The translations under genes and the position numbers were made by a program. Under the pieces are notes generated by a model. That model was not told the DNA's origin and ran no database searches. It was given only the letters and a program-made list of their open reading frames with translations. 58,738 bases of DNA, taken from positions 1 through 58,738 of the forward strand of contig CAMDEA010000031.1 in NCBI GenBank assembly GCA_945893045.1. Direction: 5' to 3'. Positions 43,705 to 52,836 of this stretch are shown here, one piece after another. This DNA is from Planctomyces sp. SH-PL62. Lineage in GTDB: Bacteria; Planctomycetota; Planctomycetia; Planctomycetales; Planctomycetaceae. How positions within the stretch are numbered: the first letter of the stretch is position 1; each line of letters opens with the position of its first letter.

Positions 43705-44940
43705 TTACGGGCTGGCTCCGGGAGAGGTTTCCGTCGCGACTTGTCGGCCCAATTGTCGCCAACAGTCCGCCGGCAGATTTTTTCCAAGCGCAATGTAATG
43801 CAGCGCCATTTGCTCGCATTCCCCCGGAGATGGACTGCGTGTTCCGAGATCGAGTGACAGCTTCCACAAGTCCAGCTCGGCCCGAGCCAATTCGTGGGAG
43901 CGAGTGTAGGCTTGCTGAGCTTCCGCCGTGCGTTGCAGCCGCTGCAACAGCCGCGCTCGTCTCGCGACATGGTCTTTGCTGAATGGCCGGATCGTTGCCG
44001 CATGGTCGATGTCACTCAGAGCATGGTCGAAGTCATTGCGAGACTCGGCGATCTGGCACCGCAATTCCCAGAACCGGTCGTCCTTTTCGAGCACATCCGT
44101 GTCGTGGGCCGCCGGCCCCGACGGGCTTTCAGATCCATTGAGCAAGATCAATTCCGCACGATCAGGATCGTCATTGGCAATCCACAGTTCGCAGGCGAGA
44201 AACCGATGTTCGGGGGCGTGAATGTCACGAGCGAGTGCCCTCCGCAACAGTGGGATGGCTTCCTCTGTGTTTCCAATTCGCAAGTAACAGCGTCCCAGCG
44301 CCAACTCGACTAGCGGCTGTTCAGAATGCCGTTCGAGAGCCGACTGCAAAGTCTGCAAGCAGGCCTGAGGGGCCGGAGGATGGAATTCCGACGTCGCCAA
44401 ATCGCGCAGCATCAGCAAGCGATCGGACTGCGAGAGCCGATCGGCTGCCGATTCACGGAGATAGTCTTCTTGAACGCGAATGGCCTCTCGCGAACGCATT
44501 TCCGTGAGAAAAATCCCAAACAATTGCCGGCGTGCCACCACGGACTTCGGATAGCGCCGCAGGTGATTGCTCAGCACGACCTCGGCTTGGTCAAGTTGCT
44601 GGTCGGCGAGTAAGGCACTCGCCAGCAGGCTCTGCGCGTTCTCATGCAACGCGGAGCCCTCGCCGATCAGTCGCAAGTGTTCCATCGCCGCCGGCAGATT
44701 ATTCTGTTTCAGATAGCTGATCGCCGTCAAATGGATGGCGGCCGGATGACGCGGTTCAAACCACAACAGCCATTTGAGTTCTTCGCGAGCCTGATCCGGC
44801 TTCCCCTTCATGGCGTACAAAGCCGCGGCTCGTAACGTGCTGTCGGATGAACTTCGGACAGAAGCCCCGACGGCGACATAGGCCAGCCCCGTCACGGCCA
44901 CGAGCAACACCACGATGATTGCGATGAGACGAAATCGCAT
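43705..44940 (-). CDS. Membrane-anchored TPR protein
   Basis: 411 residues from ATG 44940, with N-terminal membrane helix RLIAIIVVLLVAVTGLAYVAVG. TPR-type helical repeats fill the rest (for example ALYAMKGKPDQAREELKWLLWFEPRHPAAI, ALGRCYLRIGNTEEAIPLLRRALA). It is paralogous to the TPR gene at 47489-48646 and, like it, is followed by an ASPIC/UnbV gene. It probably scaffolds the partner outside the inner membrane. The upstream region (45002-45137) is a copy of that between the cytochrome and the second TPR gene. Confidence 0.88.
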   Translation of the reverse strand: MRFRLIAIIVVLLVAVTGLAYVAVGASVRSSSDSTLRAAALYAMKGKPDQAREELKWLLWFEPRHPAAIHLTAISYLKQNNLPAAMEHLRLIGEGSALHENAQSLLASALLADQQLDQAEVVLSNHLRRYPKSVVARRQLFGIFLTEMRSREAIRVQEDYLRESAADRLSQSDRLLMLRDLATSEFHPPAPQACLQTLQSALERHSEQPLVELALGRCYLRIGNTEEAIPLLRRALARDIHAPEHRFLACELWIANDDPDRAELILLNGSESPSGPAAHDTDVLEKDDRFWELRCQIAESRNDFDHALSDIDHAATIRPFSKDHVARRARLLQRLQRTAEAQQAYTRSHELARAELDLWKLSLDLGTRSPSPGECEQMALHYIALGKNLPADCWRQLGRQVATETSPGASP

Positions 44941-45001
44941 GGCTGAGAAACACTCCAAACTTCTAAGGGCACCGGATAGCCACGCCCCAAGTGACTCAGC
45001 C

Positions 45002-45137
45002 GCCGTTTTCTTCACACTCCCCACGTCTTCGCATCGTAGTTGTCGGGCAAAACTTGAAACAGACTTCGCTTTTCCGGAATTGACGGCTGGCCAAAGGACG
45101 GTGATTTGAATTCGGACTCACATCAAAGTCTTCATGA
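45002..45137. repeat. Direct repeat of an intergenic leader (copy 1)
   Basis: Matches 47336-47480 in the same orientation over its two ends. The left ends share CATTTTCTTCACAC-like sequence and CTTCGCAT...ATCGTAG; the right ends share GGTGATT-GAATTC, ACATCAA/GCATCAA and GTCTTCA. Here it precedes the minus-strand TPR gene (start 44940) and the region is otherwise gene-free (44941-45210). Confidence 0.7.
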
Positions 45138-45210
45138 CGATCGTTGTCGTACTTTCCGGTGGTCGTTGCGAACTGATTCCAGAAATGCGCTCAGCGAGGC
45201 AGAAGAGGTA

Positions 45211-47124
45211 CTACCGGGGGCGAGGCATCTTCTCTCCTGCCGCCTTACGCATTGAATCGACTCGGCGTTGATATTTGGACAATTCCTCCCATCTCGGCCG
45301 GAGCGCTTCCGCCTCTTCCAATTCTCCAATGTCAGTCAGCCGGTCGATGAGTTGCTGGAGGTAGGTCGGCTGATCCGGAGCGAGTTCGCAGGCACGTCGG
45401 GACGCGGCGACTGCGGCAGTTTTCTCGCCGGCAAGCAACAAACAATTGCTGAGCATGACGTAGATATCCGCGGATGGGCGCAGCGACGACGTCCGCTCCA
45501 GCCAAGGTCGTGCTTCGATGGGTTGGTTCAAGTCATAGTAGGTCGTCCCGAGTAACATGCACGCGGTCGCCCAAGCGGCAGGAGACGGGTTTTCCGCGGC
45601 AACAACGGCATGCGCATAAAGGAGTGTTTGCTGCGGATCGATGTTCCAATTCATGCGTGCGAGCGCGACATTGAATTCGGGATCCGTTGGTCCATTCCGT
45701 TGGTACTGCCGCAGGAGTTGATCGGCTTGCGCCCGGTAAGTGGCAAAATGCGACTCGTCTTTCGTGGAGTCGGAGAACAGCAAGTAACCCAATCCGCGAT
45801 TACGCAACTCCTCCAACGGAGTTGTGGCGGGACTCCCCGGCATCAACACCAACTCGTCAGCAACCGCCTTCTCCCTGACTTGGTCGGTAGATCGCTGGTG
45901 GATGCCAATCCGGTGATGAGTGAACGCAAAGTGGGGAATCTCGGTTGGGCTGCGGGGCATGTGACATTGGACACAATTATCTTGCACGGTCGGCGCGTGG
46001 CGACTCTCTTGCGAGGCTTGGCAAGCTTGTTCGGTATGACACTTCAAGCATTTCTCACGAAAGACTTTCGTGTTCTCGGACGGCGCGTCTGCGGCGTGCG
46101 GATCATGGCAAGTGAGACAGGTCAACCGCGTGTCCGACTGATAACAGCGACTGAGCCGGAGTTGTTCGACATGCCCCACGACTTTCATTTCTAAATCGGG
46201 CGACTGCGGCGCATAGTGCGCCAGATAATCCGACAATTTTTGTCCCGGTCGGAAATCGAGCAGACGATGGCCACGCCGTGCGACCGTCGCAGCGCTCTGC
46301 AGGTGACATTGAGCGCAGACGTCTTCGCCGAGTTGGCGGTCAAAGTTCGCCGGATTGAAAATCGTGTCGTCCCGCCCAACATTCGCTCCGCGACGAACGG
46401 CTGCACCCTCCCACTTGCGAGCGTGCAGCTCACCCGGCCCGTGACAGCGTTCACAATCTATGGTGAGCGCCGGCAGTGCGACTCGCTGTGGACTCCGCTC
46501 AATCGGTTCCACACGTCCCGCGTGACAGACAAGACATCGAATTTCCACCGAGCGTTCAAACCCTCGATTCAAATGTTCGTAGCCGGGTGACAACTTCCAT
46601 TTCTGCGGTGCTCGATACCAGGTGATTGGTGATTCGAATAAGAAACCTTCGCGTTCAATGAGGTAGCTGCGTGAGAAACGACCCGACCCGACCACATACT
46701 TCACCGGCAGATCGCACAAGACGAGCGGTTCTCCCGTGGAGGTGCGAATTGACTCCTCATGATGTAAGCGGCCATTTTGGCGGTAAACGCGATAATGCTT
46801 TTGCGTCTTGGGATCCACGAACTCTCCGTCGGATGGCTCCGATTCGACATTCGGTTCGGCGAGCGCTTGAGAATGGGCCGAGTGGCGATACGAGGCTTCG
46901 GCTTCGCGGTGACAGGCGGCGCATCGCTCCGCTCCAATATAAGCGACATCGGCTTGAGTATTTTTCACGGGAGCAGGCGCGATCGGCGGAAGTTGTTGTG
47001 GCGACGGCGATGGCGTGGACCGACCACAGCCCGACAGCATCATCGACGCGAGTGCAACCCAGCAGAAGACAGCGATTCTCCACGTCGAAGGGTTCCAGGT
47101 CTGTCGCGAACGAGCGGACATCAT
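45211..47124 (-). CDS. Seven-haem c-type cytochrome lipoprotein with TPR C-terminus
   Basis: About 637 residues from ATG 47124 (a second ATG follows at 47121). A lipobox LSGC lies in the signal peptide (WRIAVFCWVALASMMLSGC). Seven CxxCH motifs are present in order: CAACH, CLVCH, CERCH, CAQCH, CLTCH, CLKCH, CVQCH. TPR-like repeats fill the C-terminal third (YFDLNQPIEARPWLERTSSL-type). The family resembles the multihaem cytochrome-TPR proteins that occur with ASPIC/UnbV proteins, and both flanks here carry TPR + ASPIC pairs. It probably moves electrons outside the inner membrane; the partner is unknown. The open frame upstream of 47124 has no coding character. Confidence 0.88.
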   Translation of the reverse strand: MMSARSRQTWNPSTWRIAVFCWVALASMMLSGCGRSTPSPSPQQLPPIAPAPVKNTQADVAYIGAERCAACHREAEASYRHSAHSQALAEPNVESEPSDGEFVDPKTQKHYRVYRQNGRLHHEESIRTSTGEPLVLCDLPVKYVVGSGRFSRSYLIEREGFLFESPITWYRAPQKWKLSPGYEHLNRGFERSVEIRCLVCHAGRVEPIERSPQRVALPALTIDCERCHGPGELHARKWEGAAVRRGANVGRDDTIFNPANFDRQLGEDVCAQCHLQSAATVARRGHRLLDFRPGQKLSDYLAHYAPQSPDLEMKVVGHVEQLRLSRCYQSDTRLTCLTCHDPHAADAPSENTKVFREKCLKCHTEQACQASQESRHAPTVQDNCVQCHMPRSPTEIPHFAFTHHRIGIHQRSTDQVREKAVADELVLMPGSPATTPLEELRNRGLGYLLFSDSTKDESHFATYRAQADQLLRQYQRNGPTDPEFNVALARMNWNIDPQQTLLYAHAVVAAENPSPAAWATACMLLGTTYYDLNQPIEARPWLERTSSLRPSADIYVMLSNCLLLAGEKTAAVAASRRACELAPDQPTYLQQLIDRLTDIGELEEAEALRPRWEELSKYQRRVDSMRKAAGEKMPRPR

Positions 47125-47335
47125 TGGCTCGGCTTTCGATGAGCTATGGGATCGACGACCACGGCCGCGGCACACTTTTTCGGTCCGGATTCCACTTTCG
47201 CCCGTCTCTGCGTTGATTGCCACACTTCGGTTCAATGGCCACTCGCTTTCACCGCCGAGGAGCGCCGAAACGCACAACGAAATGGCCTGGACTGGAAGTG
47301 CTTCGAGAGTTCGAACAATGCCGTCGGAACCTTCA

Positions 47336-47480
47336 GCCATTTTCTTCACACCTCCAACGGCTTCGCATAGTATCGTAGTCGCGTGGCGAATCACCGGACA
47401 GAGTTTGCCCCTCGCGGAAACGCCATCGTCCCGACTTTGAAGTGGAGGTGATTGAATTCTATCTCGCATCAAGGTCTTCA
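47336..47480. repeat. Direct repeat of an intergenic leader (copy 2), divergent promoter region
   Basis: Second copy of the repeat at 45002-45137. Here it separates the divergent cytochrome (start 47124) and TPR (start 47456 or 47489) genes, so it probably contains both promoters. No reliable -35/-10 pair could be picked. The rest of the 47125-47455 interval holds nothing recognised. Confidence 0.7.
47444..47452 (+). promoter_or_regulatory. Strong ribosome binding site pointing to an ATT start
   Basis: GGAGGTGAT is a near-complete anti-anti-SD. An in-frame ATT at 47456 lies seven bases after GGAGG. The annotated TTG (47489) lies 36 bases downstream, too far for this site. Translation from ATT would give LSRIKVFKAYLLGAVVL, a basic stretch before the membrane helix. 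Confidence 0.5.
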
Positions 47481-47488
47481 AAGCATAC

Positions 47489-48646
47489 TTGCTTGGCGCA
47501 GTGGTTCTGGTCCTGGCGGTTCTGATCGGATACTTCGCGTTGGGCTCGTTCGTGCGAGCTAACGCCGCCAGTAGGCTCCGCGAAGCGGAACGATTTCTAA
47601 GACAGAAGGAGAATGCTCACGCTCGTGAAGTGTTGAACTGGCTGCTCTGGTTTGAGCCGCGGCAGTACCAGGCGCTGCTGATCACCGGGATCAGTCTCAA
47701 CGCGGATCGGAAATTCCCGGAAGCGATTGCAGTCTTGGAGCGCATCCCGGACACCAGCGAACAATTCGAGCAAGGTGGAATCGCACTGGCGTCTTCACTG
47801 AACCATGACAAACAGTTTGATCGCGCTCTGTCCGTGTTGCGGCGGCATTTGGAACTCTTTCCGCGGTCCGTCGTCACCTGTGAGGAACTCGTCCGTTTGA
47901 ATCTCAAGCTGCTTCGTCAGCGCGAAGCGACCACGTTGCTGTTGGAGTTTTGGGGCCGTGGCTGGGATGACTTTGGGGCACTGCCGCTCCTGTTGGAATT
48001 GGAAGTCAAAACGGCGACACCCCATGAAGCCGTCGCCGTACTGGAAGGGGTTGATCGCCAGCACCCGCGCCAGCCAGCAGTCGTTCTGGCGTTGGCCCGC
48101 GCTTATTCGATGATGGGAAAAACAGAACAGGCACAGGCCCAGTTTGAAGATGCCTTGCGACTCAATCCCCAAGACTTCCTGACACATCTCCTGGCGGCCG
48201 AGTTTTTCTTCAATCGCGGAGACGTGGAATCCGCCCAACGCTTGTTGAAGTCGGTGAAGCCGATCGAGGACGATCGTTACTGGTTCCTTCTCTGCCGTAT
48301 CGCCGACCACTCCAATCAATTGGAAGAGGCGCATTCCTGTTTGCAAAAGGTTTTGACGCTGCGTCCCAACGACGAAACCTACCTCTTGAAGCAGGCCACT
48401 TTACTGCGTCGAATGGGACAGATTGAGGAGGCTCGAACCGCCGCACTGCGTGCGTCTCAACTCGCCGAGGACCGCAAGCAGTTGGTGCTTCTTTCACATA
48501 AATTTGACCGGAATCACCCTAGCCCAGAGCACTGCTTGGAAATTGCCGATTTCCTGGAACGGCTGGGATATCTCGAACAAGCCCGTGGTTGGCGACGGGT
48601 CAGCCAGTTGATCGTTCCCGTTCAGCCTTCGAACCTCGCGCCGTAA
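47489..48646 (+). CDS. Membrane-anchored TPR protein (paralog of 43705-44940)
   Basis: 385 residues from TTG 47489, or 396 if the upstream ATT (47456) is used, which fits a strong ribosome binding site. An N-terminal helix (AVVLVLAVLIGYFALGSFV) is followed by TPR repeats (FLRQKENAHAREVLNWLLWFEPRQYQALLI, ALARAYSMMGKTEQAQAQFEDALRL). The stop abuts the ASPIC/UnbV gene, so the two are one transcription unit. It matches the other TPR gene in length, motif spacing and partner. The pair orientation is opposite, which makes an inverted arrangement around the cytochrome. Confidence 0.85.
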   Translation: MLGAVVLVLAVLIGYFALGSFVRANAASRLREAERFLRQKENAHAREVLNWLLWFEPRQYQALLITGISLNADRKFPEAIAVLERIPDTSEQFEQGGIALASSLNHDKQFDRALSVLRRHLELFPRSVVTCEELVRLNLKLLRQREATTLLLEFWGRGWDDFGALPLLLELEVKTATPHEAVAVLEGVDRQHPRQPAVVLALARAYSMMGKTEQAQAQFEDALRLNPQDFLTHLLAAEFFFNRGDVESAQRLLKSVKPIEDDRYWFLLCRIADHSNQLEEAHSCLQKVLTLRPNDETYLLKQATLLRRMGQIEEARTAALRASQLAEDRKQLVLLSHKFDRNHPSPEHCLEIADFLERLGYLEQARGWRRVSQLIVPVQPSNLAP

Positions 48647-50530
48647 TTGGATCGGGTGTCACCCAACTTTCTCAGCCGGTGTTTCATGACAAGTGGCTCC
48701 CCAATCACCGTTCGTCACAAGGCAACCAGGGGATTGATCGTTCTCGTCTTGGTACTCGTTGCGGCAGGGAGTCTGCTCTTTCTTCGTCCGTGGTTTGGAA
48801 AACGAGCGGACTCGCCAGCAGTCCCCCCGATCGGTTCCGCCAAGCACTCAGGGGGAGACGGCGACGGACAACGGGCGAATCCCGTCCCGGAAAAATCGCC
48901 GTTCCATTTTGAATGGATGACTCCGCAGACGGGGATCGACTTCGTTTATTACGGTTCGCCAAGCAGCGAGAAATACATGACCGACCAAAACGGCGGCGGA
49001 GTCGGCTTGTTCGATTATGACCAAGATGGACAACTCGATTTGTTTTTCGTCAACGGTTCGCACTTTCAAAAGCCGGCCACGGAATTGAGCCAGTCGAACC
49101 GGCTTTATCGAGCATTGGGAAACTTCCAGTATGAAGAGGTGACGCTCCCGGCGCACTTGGTGGCATTCGGATTTGGAATGGGTTGTGCCGCAGCGGACTA
49201 TGACAACGACGGATTTTGTGACCTGTTTGTGGCGTCGTATGGTCGTGATCGACTGTGGCGCAACAATGGCGACGGGACGTTTGCCGAGGTCACCGACGAG
49301 GCCGGAGTCGGCAGCGACCGCTGGGGCACGAGTGCCGCATTTGCCGACCTGGACGCCGACGGTCTGCTGGACTTGTACGTTGTGAACTACGTGGATTGGT
49401 CCTTCCATGAGCCGCCCTGTCATCCGCCCGGTCATCCCAAAATCATCACGTCGTGCAGCCCCACCGAGCGGACCGGGCAGGCGGATTTGTTGTATCGGAA
49501 CACGGGCAGCGGACAATTTGAAGAGGTGGGGCGCGCAGCGGGTATCGCTCGCGTGCCGGATGGCAAGGGCATGGCTCTGGCAATCGCCGACTTGAATGGG
49601 GACGGCCGGTTGGACATCTATGTGGCCAACGACACGTCTCTCAATTTTCTGTTCCGCAATTTGGGCAACATGCGCTTTGAAGAGGTGGGAGTCCTGGAGG
49701 GCGTCGCTGTCAGCAACGACGGGACAGTCGGTGCCGGGATGGGAGTCGCCTGCGCGGACTACGATCACAATGGGTATCTGGATCTTTGCGTCACGAATTT
49801 CCGGAATCAGATCAATGACGTGTTCGCGAATCTTGGCCCGGCTGGTTTTGCCGCGACCAATACGGCCCTGGGAGTCGATCTAGTTTCGCGATCGCCGCTG
49901 GGGTTCGGCGTCGTGCTGGCCGACTTTAATCTCGATACATGGCCCGACATGTTCGTCGCCAACGGGCACATCTGGGACTTAACTTCGCTGGGGCCAGAAC
50001 ACGAATACAAAATGCATCCGCAGCTACTCTGGAATCATCAAGGCCGGCGCTTTGCGGACGTCTCGGCACAATCGGGTGACTACTTCCGCCAGCGCTGGTT
50101 GGGCCGAGCCGTTGCGTACGGCGATCTCGACAACGACGGCGATGCAGACCTCGTCGTCACGCACTTGACCGCGCCTCCAGCCGTGCTGCGAAACGATTGC
50201 GTTCGCGCTGGCCAGAGCGTCCGATTCAATCTCATCGGGACACGTTCTTCACGCCAAGGTCTGGGATGCCGCGTCACGTGCATCACGGGACAAGTCCGCC
50301 AAGTCGCACATGTCCCCTCCGGCGGAAGCTACCAAGCCAGCCATGATCCACGAGTTCTGTTGGCGACAGGAAATTCGATTTCCATTGATGAGATTCAGGT
50401 CGTTTGGTCAGGCGGCCGGATCGAAGTCTGGAAGAACGCGGTTCCTGATCGCCAAGGCAATCTACAACTGATCGAGGGGACTGGGGCACCACCTGGTCGA
50501 GATGATCCATCGCGACCGCAAGCCCCCTAG
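48647..50530 (+). CDS. ASPIC/UnbV and FG-GAP (CRTAC1-like) exported protein, second copy
   Basis: 627 residues from TTG 48647, immediately after the TPR stop; ATG 48686 (614 residues) is an alternative and lies closer to the membrane segment GLIVLVLVLVAAGSLLFL. The body has VCBS/FG-GAP repeats (DYDQDGQLDLF, DYDNDGFCDLF, DLDADGLLDLY, DLNGDGRLDIY, DLDNDGDADLV) and an ASPIC/UnbV C-terminus (IQVVWSGGRIEVWKN). Compared with the copy at 41939-43699 it has a longer loop near HEPPCHPPGHP. It is cotranscribed with the TPR gene. A family J hairpin lies just after the stop. Confidence 0.9.
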   Translation: MDRVSPNFLSRCFMTSGSPITVRHKATRGLIVLVLVLVAAGSLLFLRPWFGKRADSPAVPPIGSAKHSGGDGDGQRANPVPEKSPFHFEWMTPQTGIDFVYYGSPSSEKYMTDQNGGGVGLFDYDQDGQLDLFFVNGSHFQKPATELSQSNRLYRALGNFQYEEVTLPAHLVAFGFGMGCAAADYDNDGFCDLFVASYGRDRLWRNNGDGTFAEVTDEAGVGSDRWGTSAAFADLDADGLLDLYVVNYVDWSFHEPPCHPPGHPKIITSCSPTERTGQADLLYRNTGSGQFEEVGRAAGIARVPDGKGMALAIADLNGDGRLDIYVANDTSLNFLFRNLGNMRFEEVGVLEGVAVSNDGTVGAGMGVACADYDHNGYLDLCVTNFRNQINDVFANLGPAGFAATNTALGVDLVSRSPLGFGVVLADFNLDTWPDMFVANGHIWDLTSLGPEHEYKMHPQLLWNHQGRRFADVSAQSGDYFRQRWLGRAVAYGDLDNDGDADLVVTHLTAPPAVLRNDCVRAGQSVRFNLIGTRSSRQGLGCRVTCITGQVRQVAHVPSGGSYQASHDPRVLLATGNSISIDEIQVVWSGGRIEVWKNAVPDRQGNLQLIEGTGAPPGRDDPSRPQAP

Positions 50531-50551
50531 TCGAGATTATTCAATCAACGA

Positions 50552-50619
50552 AACCAGCACGACCTACAAACGAGTGGTTTTTGTAGAAGTACCACTCGCA
50601 TGCGCGTCGTGCTGGTTTT
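50552..50619. repeat. Hairpin element, family J
   Basis: Arms 50552-50579 and 50591-50619 begin AACCAGCACGAC and meet at AGTGGTTT/ACCACTCG, with a few mismatches. It shares sequence with the K5 intragenic hairpin at 15018-15081. It lies just after the ASPIC/UnbV stop and may act in transcript termination. Confidence 0.75.
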
Positions 50620-50706
50620 CTTCGCTTGTCGCGGCTCATGAGCCAAGCCAATTTCAGACGCTCGCCGCGCTTAATGCGCGGGCCATCGCGGTTGCTCGGA
50701 TCACGA

Positions 50707-50919
50707 TCATTTCGGGGTCGCTGGGGCATTCGGATCGGTGCCGCCAGTCATCGTGGAGTCCTTGGACGGATCCAAAGTTGGATCTTGGACCGGAGGAAGT
50801 GACACCCCCGCATCATTGCCTCCTCCTCCCCCTCCTCCGCAACCCGACATCATGAGAGTCAAACTCGAGATGACTAACGGCAGCATCAGGAACCGCAATA
50901 GTTTTCCCACTCGCATCAT
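50707..50919 (-). CDS. Small glycine-rich lipoprotein
   Basis: 70 residues from ATG 50919, with GGAG eight bases upstream. The signal peptide ends in a lipobox (SSLTLMMSGC), followed by a run of seven Gly and a low-complexity Pro/Asp/Thr tail. It lies downstream of the DUF1559 gene on the same strand, separated by a hairpin at 50995-51023. Small lipoproteins at this position are common after DUF1559 genes in planctomycetes. The frame is open to 51033, but the signal peptide fixes the start. Confidence 0.75.
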   Translation of the reverse strand: MMRVGKLLRFLMLPLVISSLTLMMSGCGGGGGGGNDAGVSLPPVQDPTLDPSKDSTMTGGTDPNAPATPK

Positions 50920-50994
50920 TTCGCTCCTTTGGGCCACGACTCGTACGGGTTTCAGAGATGGGTCACGAAAACTTCTTGCCCCACCGACAAGAAA

Positions 50995-51023
50995 CGCTGG
51001 CGTCTCACACGAAGACGCCAGCG
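50995..51023 (-). terminator. Hairpin terminator or attenuator after the DUF1559 gene
   Basis: Eleven-base stem CGCTGGCGTCT / AGACGCCAGCG with a seven-base loop. On the minus strand it is followed by TTTCTTG, a weak T-rich tail. It lies between the DUF1559 gene and the lipoprotein gene and may reduce read-through. Confidence 0.6.
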
Positions 51024-51053
51024 CCGCAAACAAAACTCGGATGTGGTGAGTGC

Positions 51054-52154
51054 TTAGAAGTTACCAACTGGTTTACCATCGGCCGCATAATTGATCAGCG
51101 CATAGAGGCTGTGATCAATGGATTCACTAATGAATCTCACCGCTCCATCCGCCATGGCGAAATGCGCGCCGCCGGTATGGGCGCTCGTCGCAGCACCACC
51201 ATGATGACTCACCAGCGTTGCTGCACCACCACCCGACAGGCCTTCGGTGTTTCGCGGACCATTGATGTGGTAACGGCGATTATCATTCAAGGTCGTCGTA
51301 ACGTTTGGATGCACTGAAATGAAGTTGCTAATCCACGTATAGCAACTCCAGGCTGCGGAGTGATCGGTATTGACGATCCCCTTAACCGTATTCGTTCCCA
51401 GCCCCTGGCGAGCCTCGCCGAACATGGTCACGTTGGACGTCCCGTCTTTGATCGTCGCAATTGTCGCGGCACCGTTATGGCCAAAGCAACCAAAGTCTTG
51501 AATATTGGTCATTCCATTCGGCAACGTACGGTTGCCGTTGCGCACCGGGTAGGCCCTATTGGTGCTCCAACCTCGGCTGCCGCCACACGGCAGATAATTG
51601 GTGCGGCCGACTAACCCACCCGTGTTGTAGTGTTGAGCGTCGGCAGCGCTAAGCAACGAGCTGCCGGCGTCATCCGAAGCACACAGGTAGACCGAAAGCA
51701 CTTTATCGCGCAGGCCCGTGTTGGCGTTCGGCCATCCCCCCGCGACACCAACCGTGTTGCCGGTATGGAGTGCTGGTCCGGACGCCAAATTCATATCGAA
51801 CTGCTTGAAGAGCGGTGCCTGGTCAAGGTACGGGAGGAGAGTCAGGGTGACGACATGGTTCTTGACAGCGTTGTTGTTCGGAGCAGCGCTACCAGCCGTG
51901 GCGTTCTCCGTGATTCCGGTAATGCGGTTGGCATTGATGTCTCCGGGCGGAAACACCCTAAAAGCCTGCTCATAGTTATGAACCGCCAACCCGATCTGCT
52001 TGAGTTTGCTTTTGCAATCCGCGCGACGCGCGGCTTCGCGGGCCTGTTGGACTGCCGGCAACAGCAGCGCGATCAGAACCGCAATGATCGCGATAACGAC
52101 GAGCAGCTCGATGAGCGTGAATCCTCGCAGACGCGAACGTAATCTCAATTTCAT
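51054..52154 (-). CDS. DUF1559 type II secretion/prepilin-like protein
   Basis: 366 residues from ATG 52154, with AGAGGTG upstream. The prepilin start [20 protein letters not shown] has the Gly/Phe cleavage site and Glu at position 5 of the mature pseudopilin helix. The DUF1559 body includes [17 protein letters not shown], ending DGKPVGNF. Planctomycete genomes carry many such proteins, probably as surface or periplasmic pseudopilins. A small lipoprotein gene follows. A C-terminal fragment of a similar gene is at 41708-41935. Confidence 0.92.
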   Translation of the reverse strand: MKLRLRSRLRGFTLIELLVVIAIIAVLIALLLPAVQQAREAARRADCKSKLKQIGLAVHNYEQAFRVFPPGDINANRITGITENATAGSAAPNNNAVKNHVVTLTLLPYLDQAPLFKQFDMNLASGPALHTGNTVGVAGGWPNANTGLRDKVLSVYLCASDDAGSSLLSAADAQHYNTGGLVGRTNYLPCGGSRGWSTNRAYPVRNGNRTLPNGMTNIQDFGCFGHNGAATIATIKDGTSNVTMFGEARQGLGTNTVKGIVNTDHSAAWSCYTWISNFISVHPNVTTTLNDNRRYHINGPRNTEGLSGGGAATLVSHHGGAATSAHTGGAHFAMADGAVRFISESIDHSLYALINYAADGKPVGNF

Positions 52155-52766
52155 GATCACACCTCTTGGGAAATGGAAAGGCAACTCAAGGAACGTCATT
52201 GACAGATCATTCCGTGCGAAGCGACGGAAGAAATCTCAAACTGTAACAGTTACCGCATCGGTCGTGGGGCATTGCTCATGGTAAATCCAGGTTCATTTCT
52301 CGATGACAACCGGCAACCCAACTCCATGCACGCGCCATCGCTTGTTTCGGTTTGTCGTTTGGGAATCAACCAATGAAGATGAATTCTTCGAGAGATGCGC
52401 AGGTTAAAAGCGAAATCCTTAAGCCAAGATTAAGGCGAGTCTTCTTTTTGTCTGCGAATTCAATTTGGTCTTGCGACGTTGGCCAACCCTCGCAAGACGC
52501 CGAACAATTTCCAATTCACTCGGCGATTTGTCAACGAGCAACTCCGTTCTGTCCCCGGTTTCTTTCGGTCACGGAAATCCGCTCTTCCCCCGCCGTCGGA
52601 ATGAGTAAGATTGGCGCTTTTGATATTCCGGCGGCCAGCGGATCAAAACGTTCGATTTCGGATTCTTGAAGATTTGCTAGTTGAGGGCCTCGTTGACCGG
52701 CTCAAGGTCGGAACGATATCGTCCGATCCTCGCATCGGGGCTTTCTGATTTGTCGTTGCAGAAACC
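52155..52766. other. 612-bp gene-free interval
   Basis: It lies between the divergent DUF1559 and DUF1501 genes and presumably holds their promoters. No coding-like frame, RNA gene or strong repeat was recognised here before the family F REPIN at 52767. Short frames present (for example 52352-52669) lack family features and good codon character. A small hairpin CCGAT...ATCGG lies at about 52723-52738. Confidence 0.6.
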
Positions 52767-52816
52767 GTAGACCGGACGCCTACGTCCGGTCTCTCGGACG
52801 TAGGCGTCCGAGCTAC
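52767..52816. repeat. REPIN, family F, upstream of DUF1501
   Basis: GTAG 52767-52770, hairpin ACCGGACGcctaCGTCCGGT (52771-52790), inverted unit 52795-52810, CTAC 52813-52816. Spacer is only about four bases. It ends twenty bases before the DUF1501 start, so it lies in that gene's leader. Confidence 0.92.
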
Positions 52817-52836
52817 GAACTTGAGTGGGGACATTC

